A stretch of 64,000 nucleotides of DNA, taken from the NCBI GenBank assembly GCA_018648805.1, contig JABGQM010000011.1, forward strand, positions 1 to 64,000. Direction: 5' to 3'. Below the pieces are notes generated by a model. It ran no database searches. It saw only the letters and a list, made by a program, of their open reading frames with translations, and was not told the DNA's origin. Position numbers and translations under genes: made by a program. The stretch is from Verrucomicrobiota bacterium (GTDB taxonomy: Bacteria; Verrucomicrobiota; Kiritimatiellia; UBA8416; JABMPJ01). This document shows, one piece after another, positions 53,050 to 60,963 of this stretch. Each line of letters starts with the position of its first letter. The first letter of the stretch is position 1.

Positions 53050-54270
53050 TCACTCTACCGGGGGAAGGGATCGCAGATAGGCCAGTGCGTGCGGAACGAA
53101 ACCCCACCCTCCATCCGGCAGCATGATCTCATTGATCTCGAGAAGCACGAGCTCGCGATTCATGAGATAGCGTTCCCAGTCGAATTCATTGGGGTGGAGC
53201 ACGGGCCCGGCGTAGCTGACATGGTTCAGAAGGTAGCGCTCCACATCCTCGGTAGGATAGTTGTAGATACGCCGGAAGTAGTAGAGTAGATCGGTTTGCC
53301 TCGCCACGCGCGCCCGATTCAATGCGTCGCACAGGGTGAAAACGAAGCTATCCCCCACGAGCAGGATGTCGGGGCGCTGCGCCATGGGTAGCGGCTCCCC
53401 CACCATGTCGGGGTAGGGCAGAAGATCGTCGCGCGCATCACAGACAAAGAGGTTCAAGATCGAAGCCAGATCCCGGTCAGTGCCCTGTGCCGGCAGCCGC
53501 GGCCCCTCACTCAACTCGGGCAGACGAAGGGCATCTGGCAGGGCGGGCTGTAGCTGTTCGATGAGGTGCCTGGCGAAGCGGAAGCAGCCGGCGTACGACC
53601 AGTGTGTGCCGCCGCGCGGGAAGAGATCCGGCACGCCCTGTTCATGCAGCTCCTTGAAGTAGGCGTGTCCATCGATCACGCGTATGCCAGACTTCTGTAG
53701 CGGCTTGATCAGCAGCTCATACGCATTGGGGGCCTGCCGGGCTTCTCGTTCTGCAATAATGGCGGCCGGGAGATAGTCGGGGATGATCTCGGCTTTACTC
53801 GGCGCTATGACGAGGGCAAACAGGATCCCTCGCTTCTGAAGCGCCTGCTGAAGCGCCTTAACGTCGGCGACAAATCGGGCTCGATCAGCGGCGTGCATTC
53901 CGGCGCGGCTGACATAACGCTTCACATACTCCGTTTCATAGATCCAGCCTTCCCTCCCCAGCGTGATCGGTGTCCCCTTCGTGCCGGTGGCTCGCCGGAA
54001 GAGGGAGTAGTTGATCTGGTTCTGTAGCTTGACGCCATGACCGCGGAACCCGATCTTGTAGGCCATGTACCGTTCACTGGCCGGGCTGAAGGAGCCGTTG
54101 AACCAGTTTGTCACCGAGAGGACAGGACGTGGCGGCGGGGGTTCCGAACCCCACAGCGGCGACTCCGGGAAGAGGCGGTTGACGCGCTGTATATAAGGCA
54201 TGGCCATGAGCAGCACGAGGAGTATCGCCTGAAGTCGCGCGGCCCATGGATGTGAGGTCTGCGTTGTCAT
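53050..54270 (-). CDS. AlgJ/AlgX-like O-acetyltransferase
   Basis: The 406-residue protein has an N-terminal membrane anchor (LQAILLVLLMAMPYI) and an SGNH-like domain of the AlgJ/AlgX family. The nucleophilic serine is in LLVGDSFVF and the catalytic histidine pair in RGGTHWSYAGC. GREGWIYETEYV is a family landmark. Such proteins pass acetyl groups, delivered by an AlgI-type membrane protein, to exported polysaccharides. It begins 4 bases after the stop of the AlgI-like gene, so the pair is an operon. No polysaccharide synthase is in the window, so the acceptor glycan is unknown. Confidence 0.88.
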   Translation of the reverse strand: MTTQTSHPWAARLQAILLVLLMAMPYIQRVNRLFPESPLWGSEPPPPRPVLSVTNWFNGSFSPASERYMAYKIGFRGHGVKLQNQINYSLFRRATGTKGTPITLGREGWIYETEYVKRYVSRAGMHAADRARFVADVKALQQALQKRGILFALVIAPSKAEIIPDYLPAAIIAEREARQAPNAYELLIKPLQKSGIRVIDGHAYFKELHEQGVPDLFPRGGTHWSYAGCFRFARHLIEQLQPALPDALRLPELSEGPRLPAQGTDRDLASILNLFVCDARDDLLPYPDMVGEPLPMAQRPDILLVGDSFVFTLCDALNRARVARQTDLLYYFRRIYNYPTEDVERYLLNHVSYAGPVLHPNEFDWERYLMNRELVLLEINEIMLPDGGWGFVPHALAYLRSLPPVE

Positions 54271-54274
54271 AGCA

Positions 54275-55708
54275 CTAAAACCGGAAATAGATAAAGGGAT
54301 TGAAGCCGCCGTTGACCAGTGTCATGAAGCTTGTGGCCAACAGCAATGCGGTGGTCAACGTCCGCGGGAGGGACGCCATGGGGCCGCTACGACGGGTCGT
54401 CCAGTCGCACGTCTCAAGTGTGGGGAGCCATAGCGGCAAGAAACTGAAGACAGCGGCGATAGCGAAGGCCAGCCACACCTGCGGCGTCATGATCTCAAGA
54501 GGAAGTCCGGTGCCGCCGCCGCTGCCCATCCCAACCATACGGCCGAGGTACGCGCCAGCGTCGCCCAGCGATTCTGCGCGGAAGAAGATCCATCCCACCA
54601 CCACCAGGACAAACGTGGTAATCACGGCGACCGGCCGGGCAATGCGCTCACGCCAGCGTGTGGTTACTTTGTCGAGCGAGAGGAATAGGCCGTGGTAGAG
54701 CCCCCACACGATGAAATTCCAAGCGGCTCCGTGCCAGAAGCCTGACAACAGAAACACCACCCAGAGATTCAGGTCGCGGCGCAGGCGTCCCCCGCGATTT
54801 CCACCCAGCGGTATATAGAGGTACTCGCGCATCCAGTTGGAGAGTGAGATATGCCAGCGTCGCCAAAACTCAGTGAAGTTGGCCGCAATATAGGGCGCAC
54901 GGAAGTTCTCCAGAAAGTCAAACCCGAGCATCCTGCCCAGCCCAATAGCCATATCTGAGTATCCTGAGAAATCAAAATAGATCTGCCACGCGTAACAGGT
55001 CGCGCCCAGCCATGCACCGCCTATGGAGAGTCCGGACCCGGTGCCAAAGGCGTGGTCCGCCACGGATCCCACCACATTGGCAATGAGAACCTTCTTGGCC
55101 AGCCCCAGCGCGAAGCGCCAGAGCCCCTCCAGCGTCTTCTCGCTGCTACAGGTTCGCTCAATCAGCTGGGCGGCCACATCGTGGTAGCGCACGATCGGCC
55201 CCGCAATCAGTTGCGGGAAGAGGACCACATAGAGCAGGTGCTGGGCGAAAGAGGGCGCGGGCGGTCCGGCACCGCGGTAGACATCCACCAGGTAGCTTAG
55301 CTTCTGGAACGTAAAGAATGAGATGCCGATCGGGAGGGCGATGCGTGTCCATGCAGCCGGCGAGCCACCGAAACAGGCGAGCATGACATTGAACTGATCG
55401 ACAAAGAAGTTCATGTACTTGAAGTAGAGGAAGAGCCCCACGTTGAGGGCAATGGCCACCGTCAGCAGCAGACGCCTCGATACGAGACGATGCGGGTGGC
55501 CTTTCTCAGGGTGCAGGTGTCGACTGATGGCGTAGTCGATCGCACTGGTGCCGATGAGGACAAAAACGAAGCGGGGGGCGCCCCAGCTATAGAAGAAGAG
55601 GCTGGCCACTAGGGCCACGTAGTTGCGGAAGCGCGCGGGGGTCAGGTGGTAGATCAGCAGTGTGATCGGCAGAAAGACAGAGAGAAACATGATGGAACTA
55701 AAGACCAT
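54275..55708 (-). CDS. algI: AlgI-like membrane-bound O-acyltransferase (MBOAT)
   Basis: The 477-residue protein has about ten membrane segments and matches AlgI-type MBOAT enzymes. Family landmarks are MVFSSIMFLSVFLPITLLIYHL, LPIGISFFTFQKLSYLVDVYRG, FWRRWHISLSNWMREYLYIPLGGNRGG and LSGFWHGAAWNFIVWG, whose histidine is catalytic. It takes an acetyl donor from the cytoplasm and supplies acetyl to the AlgJ-like partner downstream. ATG 55708 is used because the family starts MVFSS; GAGGGATG lies upstream. The pair may acetylate a surface or storage polysaccharide. Confidence 0.9.
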   Translation of the reverse strand: MVFSSIMFLSVFLPITLLIYHLTPARFRNYVALVASLFFYSWGAPRFVFVLIGTSAIDYAISRHLHPEKGHPHRLVSRRLLLTVAIALNVGLFLYFKYMNFFVDQFNVMLACFGGSPAAWTRIALPIGISFFTFQKLSYLVDVYRGAGPPAPSFAQHLLYVVLFPQLIAGPIVRYHDVAAQLIERTCSSEKTLEGLWRFALGLAKKVLIANVVGSVADHAFGTGSGLSIGGAWLGATCYAWQIYFDFSGYSDMAIGLGRMLGFDFLENFRAPYIAANFTEFWRRWHISLSNWMREYLYIPLGGNRGGRLRRDLNLWVVFLLSGFWHGAAWNFIVWGLYHGLFLSLDKVTTRWRERIARPVAVITTFVLVVVGWIFFRAESLGDAGAYLGRMVGMGSGGGTGLPLEIMTPQVWLAFAIAAVFSFLPLWLPTLETCDWTTRRSGPMASLPRTLTTALLLATSFMTLVNGGFNPFIYFRF

Positions 55709-55804
55709 AATGACATCCCTCAATGTGCATCTGGGGAAAATGCCAGAATTACGGTCCCGAAACCAGCTCTGCTTTTACGCTCAGGGCATGCAGAGGGCCG
55801 ACCA

Positions 55805-58099
55805 TCATGTCGCCACGACCAGAATCTGTTCTTGCTGACCGCGTACAAACCGGACCTCCAAGGACGGTTCCCACAGCTTTTCCATTCGCTTCTGCAGATC
55901 GGCAAGCGTCTTGACCTGCTTTCCGCCGACATGCTGCACGAGGTCGTCCGGTCTGAATCCGGCACGGGCAGCCGGGGATGCTTCGGGGACAGCCACCAGA
56001 TGAATGCCGCCGTCCTCTTTGCTCACGCCGAATGCGGAGAACTCTTCGCCGCCAATAGCCCTCACGGTAGCCCCGAACCATGTGCCCTTCCGTGCCGGCG
56101 AGGGGGACGTGTCACGTTCTAGCTCAGGCGTTGGAAACACCGGAACGCGGGCCATCTTCTTGAGCGTTGCTTTCTGTACACCGAATCTGTCCATGCGAAA
56201 GTTCTTGAACCCCAGCTTGAGCGCGGATGACTCTGCATGGACGCGGTAATCGCCTTGCGATGGATCAACAAACATGGGATCGCCGACGATGGAATGGTCG
56301 TCACAGCCCTGCTCCGCAAAAGCCTGCCGATCCCCCTCAAGGGAGAACATGTTTCGGTCGATTCCGTTGCCCCACGTTTTCATGCCTGCGGGGCGGTATC
56401 GCCTCATCCAGATGTTGCGGGTCACCACATCCATGCTGTTCGCGTACCAGGCATGGGGATGGAGGGTGCCGTTCACGGCGATATTGTTGTAGACCTCGCG
56501 GTGAAACCCTTCACGCAATTTGAGGCCCCGGCCCAAGAAAAGGTTGTTGTATATTTCGTAGTTGGAGGACCCATCATCCAGATCAACGTCCCAGCCACGA
56601 TCACAGCGCCAGCGACTGTTGCGGATGATGCTCTTCTCCGCGTCCAGCAGAGACAACTCCGCAAGCGTTTCGGACGGCGCATCCGCCAGCTCCCAGAATC
56701 GGTCGCGCCCCCAGGAGTTGAAGCTACCGTGATCACCGGTTTCCTGGACCGTGTCAAAGACATCGCAGAACTCGATGAGATGCCCGCCAAACGTGCCTTC
56801 GCTGATGTTGATGCCGGCCCGGCCCACATCGTAGATCGAGCAGTGGCGGATGGTGATGCCCCGCGACATGGAGATCTGCACCCCGGTAGCCTGTTTCTCA
56901 ACAACCCCGATCCCGTGGATCAGGCAGTCATCAACCACGCAGTCGGCCGGAAAGTTGTCGCTCTTCGGGCCGGGGGTCTTATCGATATCGGCGTAGCTCT
57001 GCCGCTCGTTGTATTCGAACAACGGATTGCGCACCGCATCGGGGTCCCCGACGAAACAGATGCCACTGGCACCCGCCTCGTGGATGTGCGTGCCGCTGAT
57101 GGTCAGTCGCCGGTTGTACCTGTTTACGAAGATCGCATTGCCACCCACCTGGTCGAACGCGCAGTTGGTGACCGCGCAATCCTGCGTGCCAGTGAGCAGG
57201 AGTGCCCCACCCCGATAAATCGTCCAGTCGCTGCGCAGCAGCGGTTCCTTGGTTTCCATGAAGGTGCGCGCGGCATGCCGGAAGGTCAGTCCCTCCAGGG
57301 CGAGATGCCGGACCGGATGCGCCTGATCTCCTCGGAACTCCACCAGATGGCGCAGGCGGGTTACCTCGACAAGCGCCGTCGCCGGATCGACGTCCGCAGG
57401 CGGATAGTAGTAAAGCGTCTGTGTTCTGGCATCATGGAACCACTCGCCGGGGGTATCCAGCTCTTCGAAGATGTTTTCGACAAAGCGGAATTCCTCGTGC
57501 ATCCCCATCTGACGGTTGTTCTGCCACCCACCTTCGTAGGCGACAGTGCCGTCAGGATTCTTGCCGGTGATGCGGTAGTGGTAGCCACCCCAATGATGGG
57601 CATGCATGGCATGTATATAGCCGCCGGCGGGATCCGCCCAGCCGGCCGCGCGGTCAGGACTGAAGGCATCCGCCGCATAGCCATCATAGGGCTTGATCGC
57701 CGGATCGTAGTTGGGGTAGCGGGCCATGTGCTGCCGTTTGCCGTCAACAAAGAGCTGATCGATCTCAAGTCCAGCCGGCGTCTGCGCCTGCAGGATCCCG
57801 CCACGGTAGGGCTGCCACTCCAGCGACAGTTTGATGCCCCCACTGATGGCCACCGTTTCGTCAGCGTATGCCGCGTAGGTGACCGGAGCGTTCCCAGAGC
57901 CAGAATCCTCGGCAGAGAAAACGATCGGTTCGTCCAGGTAATAGGCCCCCCCCCGCAGGTAGACCGTCACCGGTTGCTCCCTGAGATGGGTGCTGCTTCG
58001 AACCTGAGCTTGCGCCCGCGCCAGAGTCGCAAAGGGCTGTTCAAGGGAACCTGGACCACTATCTGATCCGTCCGGGGAAACGTAGTATTCTGTCGTCAT
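55805..58099 (-). CDS. GH141-like right-handed beta-helix protein with C-terminal PDZ domain
   Basis: The 764-residue protein opens with YYVSPDGSDSGPGSLEQPFATLARA, the usual start of parallel beta-helix glycan enzymes. The helix continues with repeated coils (LALEGLTFRHAARTFMETK, AVTNCAFDQVGGNAIFVN, GITIRHCSIYDVGRAGINISEG) to about residue 590. It is closest to GH141, a family with alpha-L-fucosidase and xylanase members. Residues about 670-760 form a PDZ-like domain (HLVAVPEASPAARAGFRPDDLVQHVGGKQVKTLADLQ), an unusual fusion for this kind of enzyme. No signal peptide is visible at this start. AAGGTCC precedes ATG 58099. Substrate is uncertain. Confidence 0.8.
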   Translation of the reverse strand: MTTEYYVSPDGSDSGPGSLEQPFATLARAQAQVRSSTHLREQPVTVYLRGGAYYLDEPIVFSAEDSGSGNAPVTYAAYADETVAISGGIKLSLEWQPYRGGILQAQTPAGLEIDQLFVDGKRQHMARYPNYDPAIKPYDGYAADAFSPDRAAGWADPAGGYIHAMHAHHWGGYHYRITGKNPDGTVAYEGGWQNNRQMGMHEEFRFVENIFEELDTPGEWFHDARTQTLYYYPPADVDPATALVEVTRLRHLVEFRGDQAHPVRHLALEGLTFRHAARTFMETKEPLLRSDWTIYRGGALLLTGTQDCAVTNCAFDQVGGNAIFVNRYNRRLTISGTHIHEAGASGICFVGDPDAVRNPLFEYNERQSYADIDKTPGPKSDNFPADCVVDDCLIHGIGVVEKQATGVQISMSRGITIRHCSIYDVGRAGINISEGTFGGHLIEFCDVFDTVQETGDHGSFNSWGRDRFWELADAPSETLAELSLLDAEKSIIRNSRWRCDRGWDVDLDDGSSNYEIYNNLFLGRGLKLREGFHREVYNNIAVNGTLHPHAWYANSMDVVTRNIWMRRYRPAGMKTWGNGIDRNMFSLEGDRQAFAEQGCDDHSIVGDPMFVDPSQGDYRVHAESSALKLGFKNFRMDRFGVQKATLKKMARVPVFPTPELERDTSPSPARKGTWFGATVRAIGGEEFSAFGVSKEDGGIHLVAVPEASPAARAGFRPDDLVQHVGGKQVKTLADLQKRMEKLWEPSLEVRFVRGQQEQILVVAT

Positions 58100-58157
58100 A
58101 TTGTTGGGACCTTAGCTTCTTTCGCCACTGACATTGTTGCGGATTCCCTGTTGGGCT

Positions 58158-58513
58158 TCACCACACACGTCGGTAGTTGACGTGATAGTAGATTAGCGTT
58201 CCTGTTCCTTCGTCAAAGGTGCCATCCCAGGTCACTCTGCAGCTCTTGGCATACGGAATCGGCAGATACATGTTGCGACCGCGCCAGCCGGGGTTGGTCT
58301 TCGCATCTGAGGCAAGATAGGAGAAGGGCGAGCGTACCAAGCCTTCCCCCAGTCACGCCCCTCTTCCGGCCGGTACTTACCGTCCTCCGGATTGGGTACT
58401 TTGGACTCGCGGTCGTAACTGGATGCCTGATGGCAGGTGTATTCGGGTGACGGCCATCTGGCGAGCCGTAGTTTGTCGGCCATTTCCAGCAGTAGGGATT
58501 CAAACGTGATCAT
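58158..58513 (-). pseudogene. DUF2961 (GH172-like) gene with internal and C-terminal deletions
   Basis: An excellent ribosome binding site (AGAGGAA) and ATG 58513 begin ITFESLLLEMADKLRLARWP and YTCHQASSYDRESK, the start of DUF2961 proteins. After GRDWGK the sequence jumps, in another frame, to SPFSYLASDAKTNPGWRGRN and MYLPIPYAKSCRVTWD, which in the family lies about 100 residues later. It runs to YYHVNYRRVW and stops, although the family continues for another 150-200 residues. DUF2961 includes difructose-anhydride synthase-type GH172 enzymes. The remnant fills the gap between the beta-helix gene and GH89. Confidence 0.85.
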
Positions 58514-58526
58514 AATGATTCCTCTG

Positions 58527-60752
58527 CTATAGCCCGCTTTCAAGATCCTTACCAGAGCGAGGTCCATGCTCATAGTACGCTGGCATGGGTTCAGCTAGCT
58601 GACTGCGATATTTGCTCAGAAGGCCTTGGGCAATTTCAATTGTATCTCCTTGTGGCACGTGCGGGATATCATGGTCGGAATGACTCCAACCCAACTCCCA
58701 GTCGGCTAATTTGTCGTAAAAGAGAGTCGCCCGTAAACGAGGAATCCCAAAGGCCAGTTGTTCCTCGTCGACAGGATCGGCATAGCTTTCACCGGTGGCG
58801 AGTTTGCCACGCAGGTGATCGAAGAAGAAGACCCAGCGCGGGCGATAGTAGTGCTTAATCAAGCCACCCCAATCACGCCATGCGTAGTCGAAGAAGGTCG
58901 GTTTCTCGCCCCCCCATAGGGTGAGAAGGCTAAGGGCATTATGTCGGTAGAAACTACGCTCTTCATCAGTGGTGGCTTTAGACTCGGCATCATGCATCCA
59001 TTTGCCCAGATTGTACTCTTCCCGGCTCATCAGGAGAGCATCCACATCATCAAGCACGCCCAGAAATGCCGCGACAGTCGTTTCAAATGCATCGGCATCA
59101 CCTCGCTTGAAATGCGCTGACCATTGCCGCGCCAGCTTGAACGCGTAGTTGGCGAGAACTTGCCGCCCCACGTCCATCACATCAAAACGGTAGCCATCCG
59201 AACCCGACAGCAACGATGCGTCCTGCAACAACAGCTCCCAGGCCTCCGCCAGACGTTCGTTGGCATAGGGAATGTGGAAGCCGCGATTCGGACCTGACTT
59301 GGTGAGATCCAGCGCCGGTCGCGCCGCCAGTGCGGAGCTGGGTTCAATCCCGTCAAAGCCCGGTTGATAAACTGTCTCATGGAGGATCTGCCACGCCTGT
59401 TGCGCGGCATCCGACTGAGCGCCGTAGCGGCGATGGGCGTAGCCCGACAGATAGCTGGCCACGTCGACGGAGTCCTGTTGCCAGATCATCTTGAGGAAGA
59501 GGTCCACATAGACCGGGTTGTTGCGCATCCCCTCCATAAAGAGCCCAAGCCCCGCGAGATTCCCGCACTCTTTTCGCGTCGTCTCAAACTCATTGATCGC
59601 CAGCTTATCCAGATCTCCGTGCAATACGGTACGATCACCGAAATTGTTGAGGCGCCCCTCGGTAAAGGGGTAGCCCCAGAAGTCGTCTAGCTTCTTATGG
59701 CGGCCACCTGCCAGATCCAGAATGAGCAACCGATCCTTCGGCGCGGCACAGGCAATCGGCTTGCGAATACTCCACGCCTGCATCACCCATACCGCCTGTG
59801 GGTCGACATCCAGCAGAAGGTCCATGATCGCCCTACCGACATTCTGCAGATACGCATCGCCCTCTACAGGAGGTGTGCCTTCATGGAAGGGATCCGTTGC
59901 GTAGACGTGATTGGTTCCATAGAGCTTGGTCTGCTCTTCGAGGAACCGCGCCCCAAACTTTTTGAACAGAGGATCCAGAGGATCCAACTGGGCTGTGCCA
60001 GGCAGCCCGAACCAATCATTCCCGATGACAATCCGAGCGTTGGGTCGCTTCTCCGCCAGTTGCCGGGGAACATACCCGCTGAATCCCTGCTGGATGGGGT
60101 TCATACCAAAGGATCGCTCTCGTTCGATAATGCGGCGACCCAGCAGCTGTTGCTGCTCAATCCAACGCTTCGGCAATGGCCCGCAGACGCCTTCCATATT
60201 GGTCATCCATTGCCAAGCCAGATAGGCCGGCCCGCACAGAAACTCACGCGCCTCCTCATCATCGAACCCGAACGTGAGAAGGGTGTGGTACCACACCGCT
60301 TCGAGGCCTGTGATCGCCAGGGGCATATTGATGCCCTTAAGCGCCATGAAATCAATCATCCGTTCCCACTCATCCCAACCCCACCAGGACATGGTGTAGT
60401 TGAAGGTGCAGTAATTGAAGAACGTCCGACAGGTCAAGCGGCTCTCATGGCGAACGCACTCGGCGGGAGCCGGTGGCAAAGTCTCGGGGATGTCCAACTG
60501 ATTACCGCACAGCGAAACGTGACAATGGCAGCAGGTCTCCAGATACCACCCCACCCCGGAGCTGAGGCTGACACCGCTGTTGCCGCGAATCACCACCTTG
60601 CCCTCAACACCCTGCACGTCAAAGACATCATACCCATCATCGGAGGGAGCGATCCATTCCAGCACAAATGCGTCCCGATGGCGCGGAAACACGCGAGCAA
60701 TCAGGCCCGCCACTGCGACGAGCATCTCATCATGGTTCGCGCTCCAGTCCAT
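58527..60752 (-). CDS. GH89 alpha-N-acetylglucosaminidase
   Basis: The 741-residue protein matches the NAGLU family, which removes terminal alpha-linked N-acetylglucosamine, for example from mucin or heparan-like glycans. Landmarks are the beta domain with SSGVGWYLETCCHCHVSLCG, the catalytic barrel with NYCTFNYTMSWWGWDEWERMIDFMALKGIN, PIQQGFSGYVP, and the all-helical C-terminal domain. ATG 60752 is chosen because the frame upstream runs through an intergenic palindrome and is not protein-like; this start has only a weak ribosome binding site. No signal peptide is seen. It is 13 bases from the DUF2961 remnant and divergent from the GH2 gene. Confidence 0.9.
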   Translation of the reverse strand: MDWSANHDEMLVAVAGLIARVFPRHRDAFVLEWIAPSDDGYDVFDVQGVEGKVVIRGNSGVSLSSGVGWYLETCCHCHVSLCGNQLDIPETLPPAPAECVRHESRLTCRTFFNYCTFNYTMSWWGWDEWERMIDFMALKGINMPLAITGLEAVWYHTLLTFGFDDEEAREFLCGPAYLAWQWMTNMEGVCGPLPKRWIEQQQLLGRRIIERERSFGMNPIQQGFSGYVPRQLAEKRPNARIVIGNDWFGLPGTAQLDPLDPLFKKFGARFLEEQTKLYGTNHVYATDPFHEGTPPVEGDAYLQNVGRAIMDLLLDVDPQAVWVMQAWSIRKPIACAAPKDRLLILDLAGGRHKKLDDFWGYPFTEGRLNNFGDRTVLHGDLDKLAINEFETTRKECGNLAGLGLFMEGMRNNPVYVDLFLKMIWQQDSVDVASYLSGYAHRRYGAQSDAAQQAWQILHETVYQPGFDGIEPSSALAARPALDLTKSGPNRGFHIPYANERLAEAWELLLQDASLLSGSDGYRFDVMDVGRQVLANYAFKLARQWSAHFKRGDADAFETTVAAFLGVLDDVDALLMSREEYNLGKWMHDAESKATTDEERSFYRHNALSLLTLWGGEKPTFFDYAWRDWGGLIKHYYRPRWVFFFDHLRGKLATGESYADPVDEEQLAFGIPRLRATLFYDKLADWELGWSHSDHDIPHVPQGDTIEIAQGLLSKYRSQLAEPMPAYYEHGPRSGKDLESGL

Positions 60753-60800
60753 GGCTAGTTGATTTCTATCTCTGTCGCTGTTCACGTCAGGCTCCGTGCT

Positions 60801-60861
60801 GTATGTTGTACCACCTTTAGGCGGCAGAGACAGCATGAGATTCCGCCTGAAGGCGGAATCC
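60801..60861. repeat. Palindromic repeat of the ATGTTGTACCGCC type, copy 2
   Basis: GTATGTTGTACCACCTTTAGG (60801 on) matches the arm at 49120-49148. It is followed by a separate perfect palindrome GATTCCGCCTGAAGGCGGAATC (60839-60860). The repeat lies in the promoter region between the divergent GH89 and GH2 genes and extends the GH89 frame artificially upstream. Confidence 0.65.
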
Positions 60862-60963
60862 CCCCAACTCGGGAGCAAGACAATCTCCGCGTGCATATCT
60901 GCTTCTTGTCGGGCACAATGCCGCGATTGAGAAATATCACATGGAAAGAGAGAGTGTTTTGCC

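Noticed and set aside
56237..58066. 600-codon plus-strand frame opposite the beta-helix gene
   Set aside because: It is an antisense shadow; the minus-strand frame shows clear beta-helix and PDZ motifs.
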